A stretch of DNA of 51,965 nucleotides from Anaerolineae bacterium (GCA_023382675.1 JAHDWN010000023.1:1-51965), one strand, 5' to 3'; positions 7,560 through 18,123 are shown, counted from the first letter of the stretch. Notes: a model not told the origin generated them from the sequence alone. Program-made: numbers and translations.

Positions 7560-8732
7560 TCACGGCTGTCGGGTGGTTCTATCGGCAATCGTCACGATCA
7601 GGCGAGCGAGCAGGGCTGTGCGCGGCACAATCGAGCTTTTGAGAATGTATTCGTCCGGCCCGTGATCCAGCCCACCGACCGGGCCGAGGCCATCGAGCGC
7701 CGGGACGCCGCCCTCCGCCGCGAACGCCACATCCGCCACGCCGCCCGTGCGCGCGCCCTTGAGCGCGAAGCCCAATTCAGCGGCGATTGAGATCGCCGCC
7801 TGTTCCAGCGCCGCAATCGCCGGGGTGCGCGGCATCGGCGGCGAGGTCTGGATATAGCTGACTTTGAAAGGCACCCCGGGGACAGTCTCCCGCTCGAACA
7901 GATCGAGGATCTGCTGCGTCACACGGTCGAGATCGGCCTGCGTGTAGGCGCGCATCTCGAAGCGGATGCAGGCGTAATCGGGCACGATGTTGCGCATCCG
8001 CCCGCCCTCGACCACGCCGACGTTGACGCTGATGCCATTCGGGAGATCGTTGAGGCGTTCGAGCGCGAGGATCTGATGCGCGAGCGCGACAATCGCGTTG
8101 CGCCCTTTCTCCGGCTCGACGCCCGAATGCGCCGCATGGCCAAAAGCCTCGGCGGTGAACGAGCGCGCGCCCTTGCGCTCGACCACGATGTCGCCGTTCT
8201 CGCGCGCCGCTTCCAGCGTGAACACGGCGTCGAATTCGCGGCAGGTTTCGCGGATGAGCGGGATTGAGGTGCGCTCGTCAATCTCCTCGTCGGAGACGAT
8301 CAGGAAGCTCAAACGCTCGTAATCGCTGAAGCCGATGGCATCCAGCGCGGCGGCGGCGTAAATCCCGGCCAGCAATCCGGCTTTCATGTCGCACGTGCCG
8401 GGGCCAAGGATCTTATCGTCGCGCATGGTCATCGGTCGCTGAGCGGTCGTCCCATGTGGAAAGACGGTATCGCTGTGCCCCAGGAGCAGGACGCGCCCCT
8501 TGCCGCTTCCCTGCCGATCCGCGCGCAGGTTGTCGCCGAGCTGTGCCTGGGGAAAACGCCGAACCTCGAAGTTCATATTCCGCAGGCGCTGTTCCAACCA
8601 GTCGACAACGCGATTCACGTCCGCCCTATCCGGCGAGTACGAGTCCATCCTGACCAGGGTTTCCAGGTCGCGCAGGTAATCATCCAGATGTGCGCTCAGC
8701 CAGGCGACCAGTTCATCGGTGTGCTGCATCAT
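7560..8732 (-). CDS. M20-family metallopeptidase (carboxypeptidase G2-like)
   Basis: 390 residues, full length for M20A. Zinc-site motifs are in order: GHSDTVF (His86, catalytic Asp88), GTCDMKAG (Asp115), SDEEID (catalytic Glu149, metal Glu150), and DHGPDE near the C-terminus with the last His. The dimerisation insert occupies roughly 185-300. There is no signal peptide, so it is cytoplasmic. Members hydrolyse C-terminal or N-acyl/gamma-glutamyl amino-acid bonds. It is the last gene of the unit starting at the ABC importer and overlaps the PLP-enzyme gene by 20 nt. Beside a glutamine-synthetase-like ligase, hydrolysis of a glutamyl or N-acyl intermediate is plausible, but the substrate is inferred only. 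Confidence 0.88.
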   Translation of the reverse strand: MMQHTDELVAWLSAHLDDYLRDLETLVRMDSYSPDRADVNRVVDWLEQRLRNMNFEVRRFPQAQLGDNLRADRQGSGKGRVLLLGHSDTVFPHGTTAQRPMTMRDDKILGPGTCDMKAGLLAGIYAAAALDAIGFSDYERLSFLIVSDEEIDERTSIPLIRETCREFDAVFTLEAARENGDIVVERKGARSFTAEAFGHAAHSGVEPEKGRNAIVALAHQILALERLNDLPNGISVNVGVVEGGRMRNIVPDYACIRFEMRAYTQADLDRVTQQILDLFERETVPGVPFKVSYIQTSPPMPRTPAIAALEQAAISIAAELGFALKGARTGGVADVAFAAEGGVPALDGLGPVGGLDHGPDEYILKSSIVPRTALLARLIVTIADRTTRQP

Positions 8733-9927
8733 ATTCCGCCGCTGTCGTATCCAGCGCCTGTTGCAGATCGGCGATCAGGTCGTCCGTGTCCTCGATGCCG
8801 ACCGAGTAGCGAATCAATGTCTCCGGGATGCCCATCGCCTCACGTTCTTCGAGCGTACACTCGACGTGGCTGGTCGTCGCGGGCGGCCCGGCGACCGTCT
8901 CGACCGCGCCCAGGTTGGCGGCCAGATGCGCCAGCCGCAAACGTGGCAGGAACGCGCGCACGGTGTCGAAATCGCCCTGGAGCGTGAAGCTGAGGACGCC
9001 GCCGAAGCCGCGCATCTGCTTGCGGGCGATGGCATGCCCCTCGTGCGTTTCCAGGCCGGGGTAAAAGACGCCGCGGATGAACGGATGCGCGGCCAGGAAT
9101 TGGGCGATGCGCAGCGCGCTCTCGTTTTGCTGGCGGATGCGCAGGTGCAGCGTCTTCATCCCGCGCAGCAGCAGATAGGCCGCCATCGGGTCGAGCGTCG
9201 CGCCCGTGATCTCGCGGTAGTGATAGATGCGCTCAACCAGCGCCTTCGTACCGCAGACGATCCCGCCCAGCGCGTCGGCATGGCCGCCGAGGAACTTGGT
9301 CGCGCTGTGCAGCACCAGATCCGCGCCGAGTTCGAGCGGATTGGCGTTGATCGGCGTGGCGAAGGTGTTATCGACGACGACGACCGCGCCGACGGCATGA
9401 CCCGCGCGCGCGAGCCGTTCCAGATCCATGACCTTGAGCGTCGGGTTGGTCGGGCTTTCCAGGTAGAGCACCTTACAGCCCTTCGCGATCTCTGCCTCAA
9501 TCGCCTCGTGATCGGTCGTGTCGCACAGGGCGACCTCGACGTGGAAATGCGGCAGGAATTCGGTGAAGATCTTGTTCGTGCCGCCGTAGGTATCCTTGAC
9601 CGAGACAATACGGTCGCCGGGGGCGAGCAGCGTGAACAGCGTGTTGCTGATCGCGGCCATGCCCGTCGAAAAGCTGGTCGCTGCTTCCGCGCCTTCCAGG
9701 ATGCGCAGCTTCTCTTCAAAAACCGCGACCGTCGGGTTGGTGTTGCGCCCGTAGATATGCCCTGGCTGTCGCGTCAGTGCCACGTCGAGCCAGTCGTCTA
9801 CGTCCGTGTAGCCAAACGAAACGCTGTGGACGACGGGAGTCTGGGTGGAGCGCCCCCAAAAATCCTTCGCGTCTTCGCCCGCCCAGACGCTTTGTGTCCC
9901 TTTGGCGGGCTGCTTCGCATCAGACAT
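8713..9927 (-). CDS. Cys/Met metabolism PLP-dependent enzyme (cystathionine gamma-synthase/lyase family)
   Basis: 404 residues of the MetB/MetC/MegL fold. PLP Lys211 lies in SATKFLGGHAD; Asp186 in VVDNTFATP contacts the pyridine nitrogen; YGR (59-61), from the neighbouring subunit, binds phosphate. These enzymes perform beta/gamma elimination or replacement on sulfur amino acids; sequence alone does not separate synthase from lyase. The start has GGAG 7 nt upstream. It sits between the amidohydrolase and M20 genes of an amino-compound operon, so a catabolic lyase role (for example methionine or cystathionine gamma-lyase) is at least as likely as biosynthesis. Confidence 0.9.
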   Translation of the reverse strand: MSDAKQPAKGTQSVWAGEDAKDFWGRSTQTPVVHSVSFGYTDVDDWLDVALTRQPGHIYGRNTNPTVAVFEEKLRILEGAEAATSFSTGMAAISNTLFTLLAPGDRIVSVKDTYGGTNKIFTEFLPHFHVEVALCDTTDHEAIEAEIAKGCKVLYLESPTNPTLKVMDLERLARAGHAVGAVVVVDNTFATPINANPLELGADLVLHSATKFLGGHADALGGIVCGTKALVERIYHYREITGATLDPMAAYLLLRGMKTLHLRIRQQNESALRIAQFLAAHPFIRGVFYPGLETHEGHAIARKQMRGFGGVLSFTLQGDFDTVRAFLPRLRLAHLAANLGAVETVAGPPATTSHVECTLEEREAMGIPETLIRYSVGIEDTDDLIADLQQALDTTAAEYDAAHR

Positions 9928-9930
9928 ATG

Positions 9931-11073
9931 TTATCTCCAATAGACTTCGCGAATGTTGCGATTCAAGATGCGCTCGCCCGCATCGTAGGCCTGTGTTTCT
10001 GTCAGCGCACCTGCCTCGACGATCTCGCCCAGCACCTTTTCCAGAGCCGCGCGCCCCCACCGGTTCGCCAGCCAGTAGATCTCCGGGATGCTGAAGGCAT
10101 CGGACGAGTAGAGGATCTTGTTGATCGGCGTCAGCCCCAGCGCTTCCCGAATCATCTGCGGAATCTGGATGGTGATGAACGGGATCGCCAGCGAAATGTC
10201 CATGTAGATGTTGGGATACATCGCCGCCAGGTAGCCAAGGTCGCGGGTATACGGGTACGAGCCGTGCAGCATGACAAAGCGCACGTTATCGAAACGCCCG
10301 CTCTGGAACAGCGGTCGCATGTGGAGCGGATTCGCCGTGCGCATGTCGAGGTCGGTGTCGCCCAGGCCGGTGTGGAACTGGAACGGCAGCGACTGTCGCT
10401 CGGCGACTTCAAGCGCAGTGACGACCAGGAAATCGCACAGGGTCTTATCCGCCAACCGGATCTTGCCCGCGCGGTCGGCCTCTGGCTTGAGGGCGGCAAA
10501 GATGCGCGCTGCCTCGTCGCGGCTGACCCAGCCGATGTCCAGACCGGTGCGGTAAGCGATGATACTCTTGAAGCCGATGTGCCCCGCCGCCCGCGCCCCT
10601 TCCAGCCCGGCGATGAACGCATCCAGAAAAGCGTCGAACGTGGCATTCCGCATGAACAGGTCTTGCGCGAACGTCTCAATACGCAGCAGCTTCTCAATCT
10701 TCTGGTTGAAGTTCGCCGCCATCGCTTCGAGCGTGTAGTTTTCGTGCGGGGCGAAGCCGTAGTAATCGAGGAACAGCGCCTCGCTGTTGGTGTCCTGCCA
10801 CATGCCGTTCGCCAGCGTCGTCACAGGTAGGGCGCTGCGAGCAGCGTAAACAGCCTCGGCGGTCGGTTCGCAGCCGAGATAGCCGGCCAACTCCCGGATG
10901 CCCCACTGCCACATGATCGTGTGCGGCACGTCACGCTGTTTGACGAGCGGATTGGGGCTTTCGCTAAAGTAGCCCTGCCATTTCTCCATCGGCATCGGCA
11001 CGTCGGCTCTGACCAGCGCGTGTGCGTGATGATCGAGAATGGGAACTGCTGACAGATCGATGCGTGCGTTCAT
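9931..11073 (-). CDS. Amidohydrolase-2 family enzyme (FluG N-terminal-like)
   Basis: 380 residues, metal-dependent TIM-barrel hydrolase or decarboxylase. The metal HxH is DHHAH (His16, His18); later ligands are QFHTG, MLHGSYPY and the catalytic Asp in SSDAFS. The gene starts 2 nt after the stop of a glutamine-synthetase-like gene. In fungal FluG proteins, an amidohydrolase of this type is fused to a glutamine-synthetase domain, so the tandem pair here is a split version of that architecture. The precise reaction is unknown; hydrolysis of a gamma-glutamyl or other amide product of the partner ligase is an inference. Confidence 0.82.
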   Translation of the reverse strand: MNARIDLSAVPILDHHAHALVRADVPMPMEKWQGYFSESPNPLVKQRDVPHTIMWQWGIRELAGYLGCEPTAEAVYAARSALPVTTLANGMWQDTNSEALFLDYYGFAPHENYTLEAMAANFNQKIEKLLRIETFAQDLFMRNATFDAFLDAFIAGLEGARAAGHIGFKSIIAYRTGLDIGWVSRDEAARIFAALKPEADRAGKIRLADKTLCDFLVVTALEVAERQSLPFQFHTGLGDTDLDMRTANPLHMRPLFQSGRFDNVRFVMLHGSYPYTRDLGYLAAMYPNIYMDISLAIPFITIQIPQMIREALGLTPINKILYSSDAFSIPEIYWLANRWGRAALEKVLGEIVEAGALTETQAYDAGERILNRNIREVYWR

Positions 11074-11075
11074 GA

Positions 11076-12446
<1,371 letters not shown>

Positions 12447-12523
12447 GATGAGACCTCGTGAAACGTAGACACAAAGGGGGCGCAGCGGATGTCTGCGCCC
12501 CTTCACCGTGAGGAGATATAGAC

Positions 12524-13699
12524 TTATTCCGTGTCTGGGCTGGGGACGGATTCAGGAACGAATTCGCCAGCCAGGGTGAACTGCTCGTCCATCACATGGA
12601 TCATCGTCACCGCTTTCTGCGGCACGCGCGATCCTTCCGCGTAGCTGACCGTTCCGGTCACGCCCGCGAAGCCTTCGGTCTCCATCAATGCCTGCTGAAT
12701 GGCCTCGGCATCGGTGCTGCCTGCGCGTTCGATGGCATCGGCGAGCAGATAGACCGCGTCATATCCCAGCGCTGCGAAGGCATTTTCCGGATCACGACCA
12801 TAAGCCTCGTTGTAGGCCGCGATGAACGCCTGGACGCGCTCTGTGCCCAACTCAGCGTTCATGAGCGCGTGCGTGGTGAAGTAGACATCATTGGCCGCGT
12901 CACCGCCAACCTCAAGCAGGAGTGGCGTATCCGCACCGTCGCCGCTGACGATGGGGTTGGTCAGCCCTGCATCGCGCATCTGACGTGCCACCGGCCCGAT
13001 ATCCTGCGGCAGTGCCGAAACGAAGTAGAAGGCAGGCTGTTCTGCCAGCGCGCGAACACGCGTGATCTGGGCACTGAAGTCCGTTGCATCGAGTTCATAG
13101 GAATCTTGCAGCACAATTGTGCCACCCAATTCCTCGAAACGCGCTTTGAAGAAACCGGCCAGCAGGCGCGTGAACTCCGAGCCTTCGTTGATCAGCAGAT
13201 AGGCCGTATCACCGAAATTCTCGAACGAGTATTCGGCGGCGACGGCTGCCTGCGTGTTATCGCCAAAAGGCGCGAGGAACATGAAATCACCGATCTGATC
13301 CGGCAGCCTGGGCGAAGTTGCGCCGGCTGTGATGAACGGAATGCCTGCTTCCTGGAAAATGGGTGCAAAAGCCAGCGCGGAGTCCGAGTCATTGAAACCC
13401 ATACCCGCAACCACCTGATCTTCTTCGATGAACTGACGCGCGATCTGGGCAGTGGTATCCGGTTCTGTCTGGCTATCGCGGACGATCAGTTCGAGTGGGC
13501 GACCAAGCACACCACCAGCCGCGTTGATCTCGTCGGCCGCAAGCATTGCGCCATTCGAACCCGGTTCATCCAGCGAAGACATGCCGCCTGTGATGCCGTA
13601 CCCGGCTGCGATCTTGATCGGTTCACCTTCCTGAGCGTAGCCGGTGAACGCGATACTGAGAAGCGCAACCAGGAGCAAGAGAACACCGTACCGTTTCAT
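12524..13699 (-). CDS. Branched-chain amino-acid-type ABC transporter substrate-binding protein
   Basis: 391 residues from the ATG at 13699, chosen because GGAGG lies 7 nt upstream and a Sec signal follows (KRYGVLLLLVALLSIAFTG, cleavage after YA, mature start QEGEP). There is no lipobox Cys. The periplasmic-binding-protein-1 fold is clear: IKIAAGYGITGGMSS, AADEINAAGGVLGRPLEL, and the two-lobe pattern through GDGADTPLL and AALGYDAVYLLADAIERAG. It binds the solute for the adjacent Liv-type permeases. Unusually, its gene comes after the permease and ATPase genes rather than first. The ligand is probably an amino acid or amide. Confidence 0.9.
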   Translation of the reverse strand: MKRYGVLLLLVALLSIAFTGYAQEGEPIKIAAGYGITGGMSSLDEPGSNGAMLAADEINAAGGVLGRPLELIVRDSQTEPDTTAQIARQFIEEDQVVAGMGFNDSDSALAFAPIFQEAGIPFITAGATSPRLPDQIGDFMFLAPFGDNTQAAVAAEYSFENFGDTAYLLINEGSEFTRLLAGFFKARFEELGGTIVLQDSYELDATDFSAQITRVRALAEQPAFYFVSALPQDIGPVARQMRDAGLTNPIVSGDGADTPLLLEVGGDAANDVYFTTHALMNAELGTERVQAFIAAYNEAYGRDPENAFAALGYDAVYLLADAIERAGSTDAEAIQQALMETEGFAGVTGTVSYAEGSRVPQKAVTMIHVMDEQFTLAGEFVPESVPSPDTE

Positions 13700-13736
13700 C
13701 GCTTTTCCTCCAAAAATATACGTGCCTGCGAAAAGT

Positions 13737-14828
13737 TCATTTATCGGAGGTGGCGCTGCCCTGAGATGGAATCGTGCGCCCGCCCACCGAGAGAACCTGG
13801 ATGATGCCTTCGCCCAGGCGGCGAAGGTTGAACTCACGACTGCCCATCAACCCCGATTGACGGAATAGAATAACCAACAGAAACAGGGTCGCCAGCGCCA
13901 TGCCGGAAATGCCATAAAGCTGAGTCGAATTCTCAAATCGCTTGAGCACTTCGTCGACAGCAATAATGACGACCGGGCCGACGATTGACCCGCTGACTGA
14001 TCCCATTCCGCCGACCACCAGCATCGTGATGACACGAAACGTCAGATCGAAGTAGAAGGCATTGGGCGAAAACGAGGTGATGTAATGCCCCCAGAGCGCC
14101 CCTGCCACCGCAGTGAAGAATGCGCTCAAGACGAACGCCAGCAGTCGCGGCTGCATGATGACAATGCCAACTGAATTTGCACCCACAATGTCTTCGCGCT
14201 GTGCGAACATCGCGCGCCCGAAAGCGCTGTATTTGATGCGCCAGATGACATAGACCGCGACAAGCAGCCATCCGAAGACCCACCACAGGTCGGTGTATGG
14301 TGTCACGTTGGAAAATGTACGCGCACCGCGCGTGAAGTCGTCGGCGTTGATCAGGATGACACGCACAATCACGAGAAAGCCGAGCGTGGCCACGGCGACA
14401 AAATGCCCGGAAAGCCGCATCAACACCGCACCCACGACCAGCGCGACCAGCGCGACCAGAATACCTGCAATCAACGTCGCCAGCAGAAATCCAAGCGGAA
14501 AGTCGCCAACCGTGAAATCAAGATGAACACCGGCTAGCCATGACGGCAAATTGAGCAGGGAGTCCTTGTCTTCAACGGAAAGCGTCAGGATGCCGCTGAT
14601 GTAAGCGCCGAGCGCCATAAAGCCGATATGACCGAGCGAGAAAACGCCGGTGAAGCCGTTGGCAAGATTGAGCGCCAGGGTCAGGATGATAAACAATCCC
14701 AGCGTGATAAAAATGCCTTGCCAGTAACTGCTGCCAGATGCTTGCAGCAGGACGATGGTGACGATTCCCAGTGCGACCGCCGCGGCTGTGCCAACCCAGC
14801 CTGCAAGTGGTTGTGCCTGTGCTTTCAT
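13737..14828 (-). CDS. livM: Branched-chain amino-acid-type ABC permease LivM-like
   Basis: 363 residues, polytopic with about ten hydrophobic segments. LivM signature stretches are visible: ALNLANGFTGVFSLGHIGFM near residue 50-70, ISGILTLS, and VVGGMGSVSGSIVGPVVI near 290. A hydrophilic C-terminal tail of about 35 residues follows the last membrane segment. The ATG overlaps the stop of the LivH gene by 4 nt. With LivH it forms the translocation path of the importer. Function is family-level; the solute is not determined. Confidence 0.92.
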   Translation of the reverse strand: MKAQAQPLAGWVGTAAAVALGIVTIVLLQASGSSYWQGIFITLGLFIILTLALNLANGFTGVFSLGHIGFMALGAYISGILTLSVEDKDSLLNLPSWLAGVHLDFTVGDFPLGFLLATLIAGILVALVALVVGAVLMRLSGHFVAVATLGFLVIVRVILINADDFTRGARTFSNVTPYTDLWWVFGWLLVAVYVIWRIKYSAFGRAMFAQREDIVGANSVGIVIMQPRLLAFVLSAFFTAVAGALWGHYITSFSPNAFYFDLTFRVITMLVVGGMGSVSGSIVGPVVIIAVDEVLKRFENSTQLYGISGMALATLFLLVILFRQSGLMGSREFNLRRLGEGIIQVLSVGGRTIPSQGSATSDK

Positions 14829-15805
14829 ACGCGATCTTCCCGATCCACCGTACCGAGGATGCCACCCGGACGCAGCAGCAGCAGCACGATCAAAGCGACG
14901 AAGACAAAGGCATCCCGGTAGCGCGATAGCTCTGTCGGCAGGTACGTTTTCAGGAAGGCGATCACGTCGGGCGAGGTCGTGGCGGCGGGCAAGAGATCGC
15001 CATACCCCGGCAGCGCAGTCAACAGAACTTCAAGGAAGCCAAGCGCATAGCCGCCGATCATCGCCCCGGAGATGCTGCCAAAGCCACCAATCACCGCCGC
15101 AATAAAGGCTTTGAGCACCGGCGTGAAGCCGATGTAGGGGTTGATCTGCCCGGCCTGCGAAGCATAGAGAAAGCCCGCGATGCTGGCGAGGATAGAACCG
15201 ATGACAAAGGCGATGACGATGACCCGGTTGGTATCGATGCCCATGAGCTGTGCCGCTTGCAAGTCCTCGGCGGTCGCGCGCATCGATGCGCCCAGTACCG
15301 TGCGGCGGATGAACACGACCAGAAGGAAGAGCAGAATTGGGCCCGCGATCAGGCTGACCAGGTTGACACGCGAGACAGTCAAATCACCCAACAGGACGAC
15401 ACCACGCAGCACGTCGGGCGTGGGAAATGCCATCTGCACCGGCTCTTTTGCCAGTCGAGAAAACAACAGCGTCCCGTTTTGCAGCAGCTGGCCCACAGCG
15501 AACGAGGTCAACAATGCAGCGACCGCCGGTGCGCCGCGGATCGGACGGTAGGCTGTGCGCTCCATCAGCACGCCGACCAAGACTGTGCCCAGAATCATCA
15601 GGATGACGGCTGCCCAAAGCGGGAGTTCAGCGATGAGGGCGAAGGCGGCAATATATGCCGCAATCATCATCAGGTCGCCATGCGCAAAATTGATCAATCT
15701 GAGAATACCGAACACCATTGCCAGGCCAACCGCCATCAGCGCGTACTGGCTGCCGATGCTCAAGCCGTTCAAGAGCTGTTGTACCCAGTACAATGTGAGG
15801 TTCAC
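14825..15805 (-). CDS. livH: Branched-chain amino-acid-type ABC permease LivH-like
   Basis: 326 residues, polytopic. N-terminal LNGLSIGSQYALMAVGLAMV and the following ILRLINFAHGDLMMIAAY are the LivH hallmark, and GFGSISGAMIGGYALGFLEV near residue 240 is the conserved cytoplasmic-loop motif. The gene overlaps LivF upstream (ATGA, 4 nt) and LivM downstream (4 nt), so ATPase and both permeases are translationally coupled. Integral-membrane half of the importer. Confidence 0.93.
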   Translation of the reverse strand: MNLTLYWVQQLLNGLSIGSQYALMAVGLAMVFGILRLINFAHGDLMMIAAYIAAFALIAELPLWAAVILMILGTVLVGVLMERTAYRPIRGAPAVAALLTSFAVGQLLQNGTLLFSRLAKEPVQMAFPTPDVLRGVVLLGDLTVSRVNLVSLIAGPILLFLLVVFIRRTVLGASMRATAEDLQAAQLMGIDTNRVIVIAFVIGSILASIAGFLYASQAGQINPYIGFTPVLKAFIAAVIGGFGSISGAMIGGYALGFLEVLLTALPGYGDLLPAATTSPDVIAFLKTYLPTELSRYRDAFVFVALIVLLLLRPGGILGTVDREDRV

Positions 15806-16512
15806 GCGATACCTCCGAGATATGCGCGCTCAACCTGCGGATTATGCCTCAGTGATTCGGCGCTGTCTTCCAGAATCACCCGTCCAGTCTCGATAACATA
15901 GGCGCGGTCGGCAACTTCCAGAGCGGCGCGGGCATTCTGTTCAACCAGGAGCAGTGTCGCGCCTTGTTGCTTCAGTTGGGCGATGATGCGGAAGATCGTT
16001 TCGACAAGCAAAGGTGCTAGACCGAGCGACGGCTCGTCCAGCAGCAGCAGTTTTGGGCGTGCCATCAGCGCGCGCCCGATGGCGAGCATCTGCTGCTCGC
16101 CGCCGGATAATGTGGCGGCGAGCTGGTTGTTGCGTTCCTCCAATATCGGGAACAATCCGTAGACGTCGCGGCGTGTGCGCTCGATTTCGGCGCTGTCGGA
16201 CTGTGTGACCGCACCCAGGCGCAGGTTTTCGCCCACGGTCAGATGCCCAAAGAGACGCCGCCCTTCAGGACAATGGACGACACCCAGGCGTACAATGTCA
16301 TGCGGCTTCATGTGATCGATGCGCTGGCCGTTGTAGGTGATGCTGCCCTGCTTGGGCCGCAGCAGGCCCGAGATCGTCCGCAGCGTGGTCGATTTGCCTG
16401 CGCCGTTGGAGCCAATCAGCGTGACCAGTTCGCCGTCCTCAACACGCAGTGATACGTCCTTCAGGGTTTGAATTTTGCCGTAGTAGACGTCGATATTGTC
16501 GATCTGAAGCAT
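15802..16512 (-). CDS. livF: Branched-chain amino-acid-type ABC ATPase LivF-like
   Basis: 236 residues, the normal LivF length. Walker A GSNGAGKST (about 34-42), Q-loop region, ABC signature LSGGEQQML (about 136-144), Walker B LLLLDEPSLGLAP and the switch His in LLLVEQNARAAL (Gln rather than His at the H-loop neighbourhood, as common in LivF). It energises the LivHM permease together with LivG, which ends 15 nt upstream. Confidence 0.93.
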   Translation of the reverse strand: MLQIDNIDVYYGKIQTLKDVSLRVEDGELVTLIGSNGAGKSTTLRTISGLLRPKQGSITYNGQRIDHMKPHDIVRLGVVHCPEGRRLFGHLTVGENLRLGAVTQSDSAEIERTRRDVYGLFPILEERNNQLAATLSGGEQQMLAIGRALMARPKLLLLDEPSLGLAPLLVETIFRIIAQLKQQGATLLLVEQNARAALEVADRAYVIETGRVILEDSAESLRHNPQVERAYLGGIA

Positions 16513-16527
16513 GACAGCACTGATCTT

Positions 16528-17328
16528 TCACGAAGCAGCAGTGTGATGCGACTTGCCCAAATAAGATTCGATGACTTGCGCGTTCTGCCGGATCGCCTCC
16601 GGGCGGTCAGTTGCTAGCACACGGCCATAATTGAGCACAAGAATCCGGTCGCACATGTTCATCACCAGCCGCATATCGTGCTCGACCAGGATGATGGTCA
16701 GATGAAAGCGCTGTTTCACTTCGAGGATCATTTCGTGCAGGGCGTCTGTCTCGCTGATGTTCATCCCGGCGGCAGGCTCATCGAGCAGCAGCAGCTTAGG
16801 CGAGGTCGCCAGCGCGCGCGCGATCTCCAGGCGGCGCTGCATCCCGTAAGGGAGACTGTTCGCCGGGCGGTCGGCCTGGTCTTGCAGATCGAAGTAGCCG
16901 AGATGTTCCATGGCTTGCTCGACCAGCTCACGCTCTTTGCGGCGGAATGTGCCCATGCCCAGGAGAACTTCGGGCAGGCTGAAGTCTGTGCGCAATTGCT
17001 GCGCCGTTAATACGTTTTCCAGCACGGACATCGTGCCAAACAGCCGGATGTTCTGGAACGTCCGGGCGATGCCGAGCCGGGTGACGGCGGGCATTCGCAG
17101 CCCCGTGATGTTCTTATCCTCGAAGTAGATCTTGCCGCGTGTGGGCAACAGGTAGCCGGTCAGGAGATTAAGCAGCGTGGTCTTACCCGCGCCATTGGGG
17201 CCAATGACGCCCAGAATTTCGTCAGCATCAACCTGAAAATTGACATCCTCCAGGGCGTGGAGACCCTTAAAGGATTTCGTCAGATCGGTGACATCAAGAA
17301 GGTGGGATATATGTGACCGAATACCCAT
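16528..17328 (-). CDS. livG: Branched-chain amino-acid-type ABC ATPase LivG-like
   Basis: 266 residues from the ATG at 17328; GAGG lies 6 nt upstream, and the TTG at 17340 overlaps that ribosome site and is rejected. Walker A GPNGAGKTT, the LivG-type signature NSLPYGMQRRLEIARAL, Walker B LLLLDEPAAGMN and H-loop ILVEHDMRLVMNMCDR are all present. It is the first gene of the nine-gene unit running to 7560. A candidate promoter lies directly upstream (17353-17381). Confidence 0.93.
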   Translation of the reverse strand: MGIRSHISHLLDVTDLTKSFKGLHALEDVNFQVDADEILGVIGPNGAGKTTLLNLLTGYLLPTRGKIYFEDKNITGLRMPAVTRLGIARTFQNIRLFGTMSVLENVLTAQQLRTDFSLPEVLLGMGTFRRKERELVEQAMEHLGYFDLQDQADRPANSLPYGMQRRLEIARALATSPKLLLLDEPAAGMNISETDALHEMILEVKQRFHLTIILVEHDMRLVMNMCDRILVLNYGRVLATDRPEAIRQNAQVIESYLGKSHHTAAS

Positions 17329-17631
17329 AATTTGCCTCAAATTCAGCTATGGATGTTATCTTGCTTAAGGTAAACTCGCAAATAGTTGAATAAGGCAAAA
17401 GCACAGAGAAAAACGCAAGAATCTTTGTGCATGTGTGCTGAATGGAACCCCGCACAGCGAGCGTTTTGCATAAATAAGACAGTTTCAGGCCTTCTACGGC
17501 ACAGTCTCGTGGCGGCTAAGCGGATAATCGGGCAATACAGGCTGTCGTTGCCACCGGGCCGCTTCGCGGAGATTTGAGTTTCTGTGTACCATGGAAATGC
17601 TTGACCACATTCAAAATGACCGGGGGTGAAT
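17329..17631. other. Divergent intergenic region between livG and hcp-like gene
   Basis: 303 bp between divergent genes. It holds the candidate livG promoter and ribosome site at one end and the GGGGGTG ribosome site of the Hcp-like gene at the other. The part near 17341-17410 is visibly A/T-richer than the flanking coding DNA. No convincing gene, tRNA or strong hairpin seen. Confidence 0.6.
17353..17381 (-). promoter_or_regulatory. Candidate promoter of the liv/GS-like unit
   Basis: On the minus strand TTGCGA (17376-17381) and TAACAT (17353-17358) are separated by 17 nt; each matches four of six sigma-70 consensus positions. Predicted start of transcription would leave a leader of about 18 nt before the livG ATG. 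Sequence match only. Confidence 0.35.
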
Positions 17632-18123
17632 ATGTCTTACACTGTCAACCTTTTTTTGAAGGCGAATGGTGTTGAAATCCAGGGCGAAAGCACGCAGGCA
17701 AGCCTTGGGCGCGAGAACTCGATTGAGTGCCTTTCCTACGCAGATTCCGTCCATTCTACCGTGGTGACGACCGCAGGCAGAGCGCGGGGCCGCGCCCAGT
17801 ATGACCCGATTGTCTTCCGCAAGCGCATCGACAAATCGACGCCGCTGCTCTTCAGGGCGCTGTGCAATAACGAGGTGATCGAAGGCGTATTCCGTTTCTT
17901 CCGCCCGAACCCGACCGGCGATGGCACGACCGAACAGTTCTTCACCGTCGAAATCGCGCAGGGACGGATTGCGTCAATCAGGCGCACCAGCCCTGACACC
18001 CTCGATCCCGCTGCGGCTACTCATCCGGCGGAAGAGGAAGTCAGCATCACCTTCCAAGCGATCACTGTCCGCTATGAAAACGGCGGTGTTGAACATCAGG
18101 ATCGGTTGCGGGCCACTCGCTGA
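17632..18123 (+). CDS. Hcp-like (type VI secretion tube family) protein, orphan
   Basis: 163 residues, the usual size of Hcp. The N-terminal NLFLKANGVEIQGESTQ and the following IECLSYADSVHS match the beta-barrel start of Hcp1-family proteins, and IVFRKRIDKSTPLLFRALCN matches the conserved central segment (Hcp: xxKxxDxxSPxLxxAL). I use the ATG at 17632, preceded by GGGGGTG, rather than the in-frame GTG at 17626. In type VI secretion Hcp hexamers build the tube; no sheath, baseplate or ATPase gene is in the window and the gene stands alone between unrelated operons. No signal peptide. Family good; role unknown. Confidence 0.8.
   Translation: MSYTVNLFLKANGVEIQGESTQASLGRENSIECLSYADSVHSTVVTTAGRARGRAQYDPIVFRKRIDKSTPLLFRALCNNEVIEGVFRFFRPNPTGDGTTEQFFTVEIAQGRIASIRRTSPDTLDPAAATHPAEEEVSITFQAITVRYENGGVEHQDRLRATR

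Noticed and set aside
8719-10830. A 703-codon open frame on the plus strand
   Set aside because: It lies entirely antisense to the PLP-enzyme and amidohydrolase genes, which have full active-site motifs; it shows no domain features and reflects GC-rich codon bias.
13700-13837. N-terminal extension of the Liv-type binding protein
   Set aside because: The extension overlaps the livM coding end and precedes a strong ribosome site and signal peptide at 13699.
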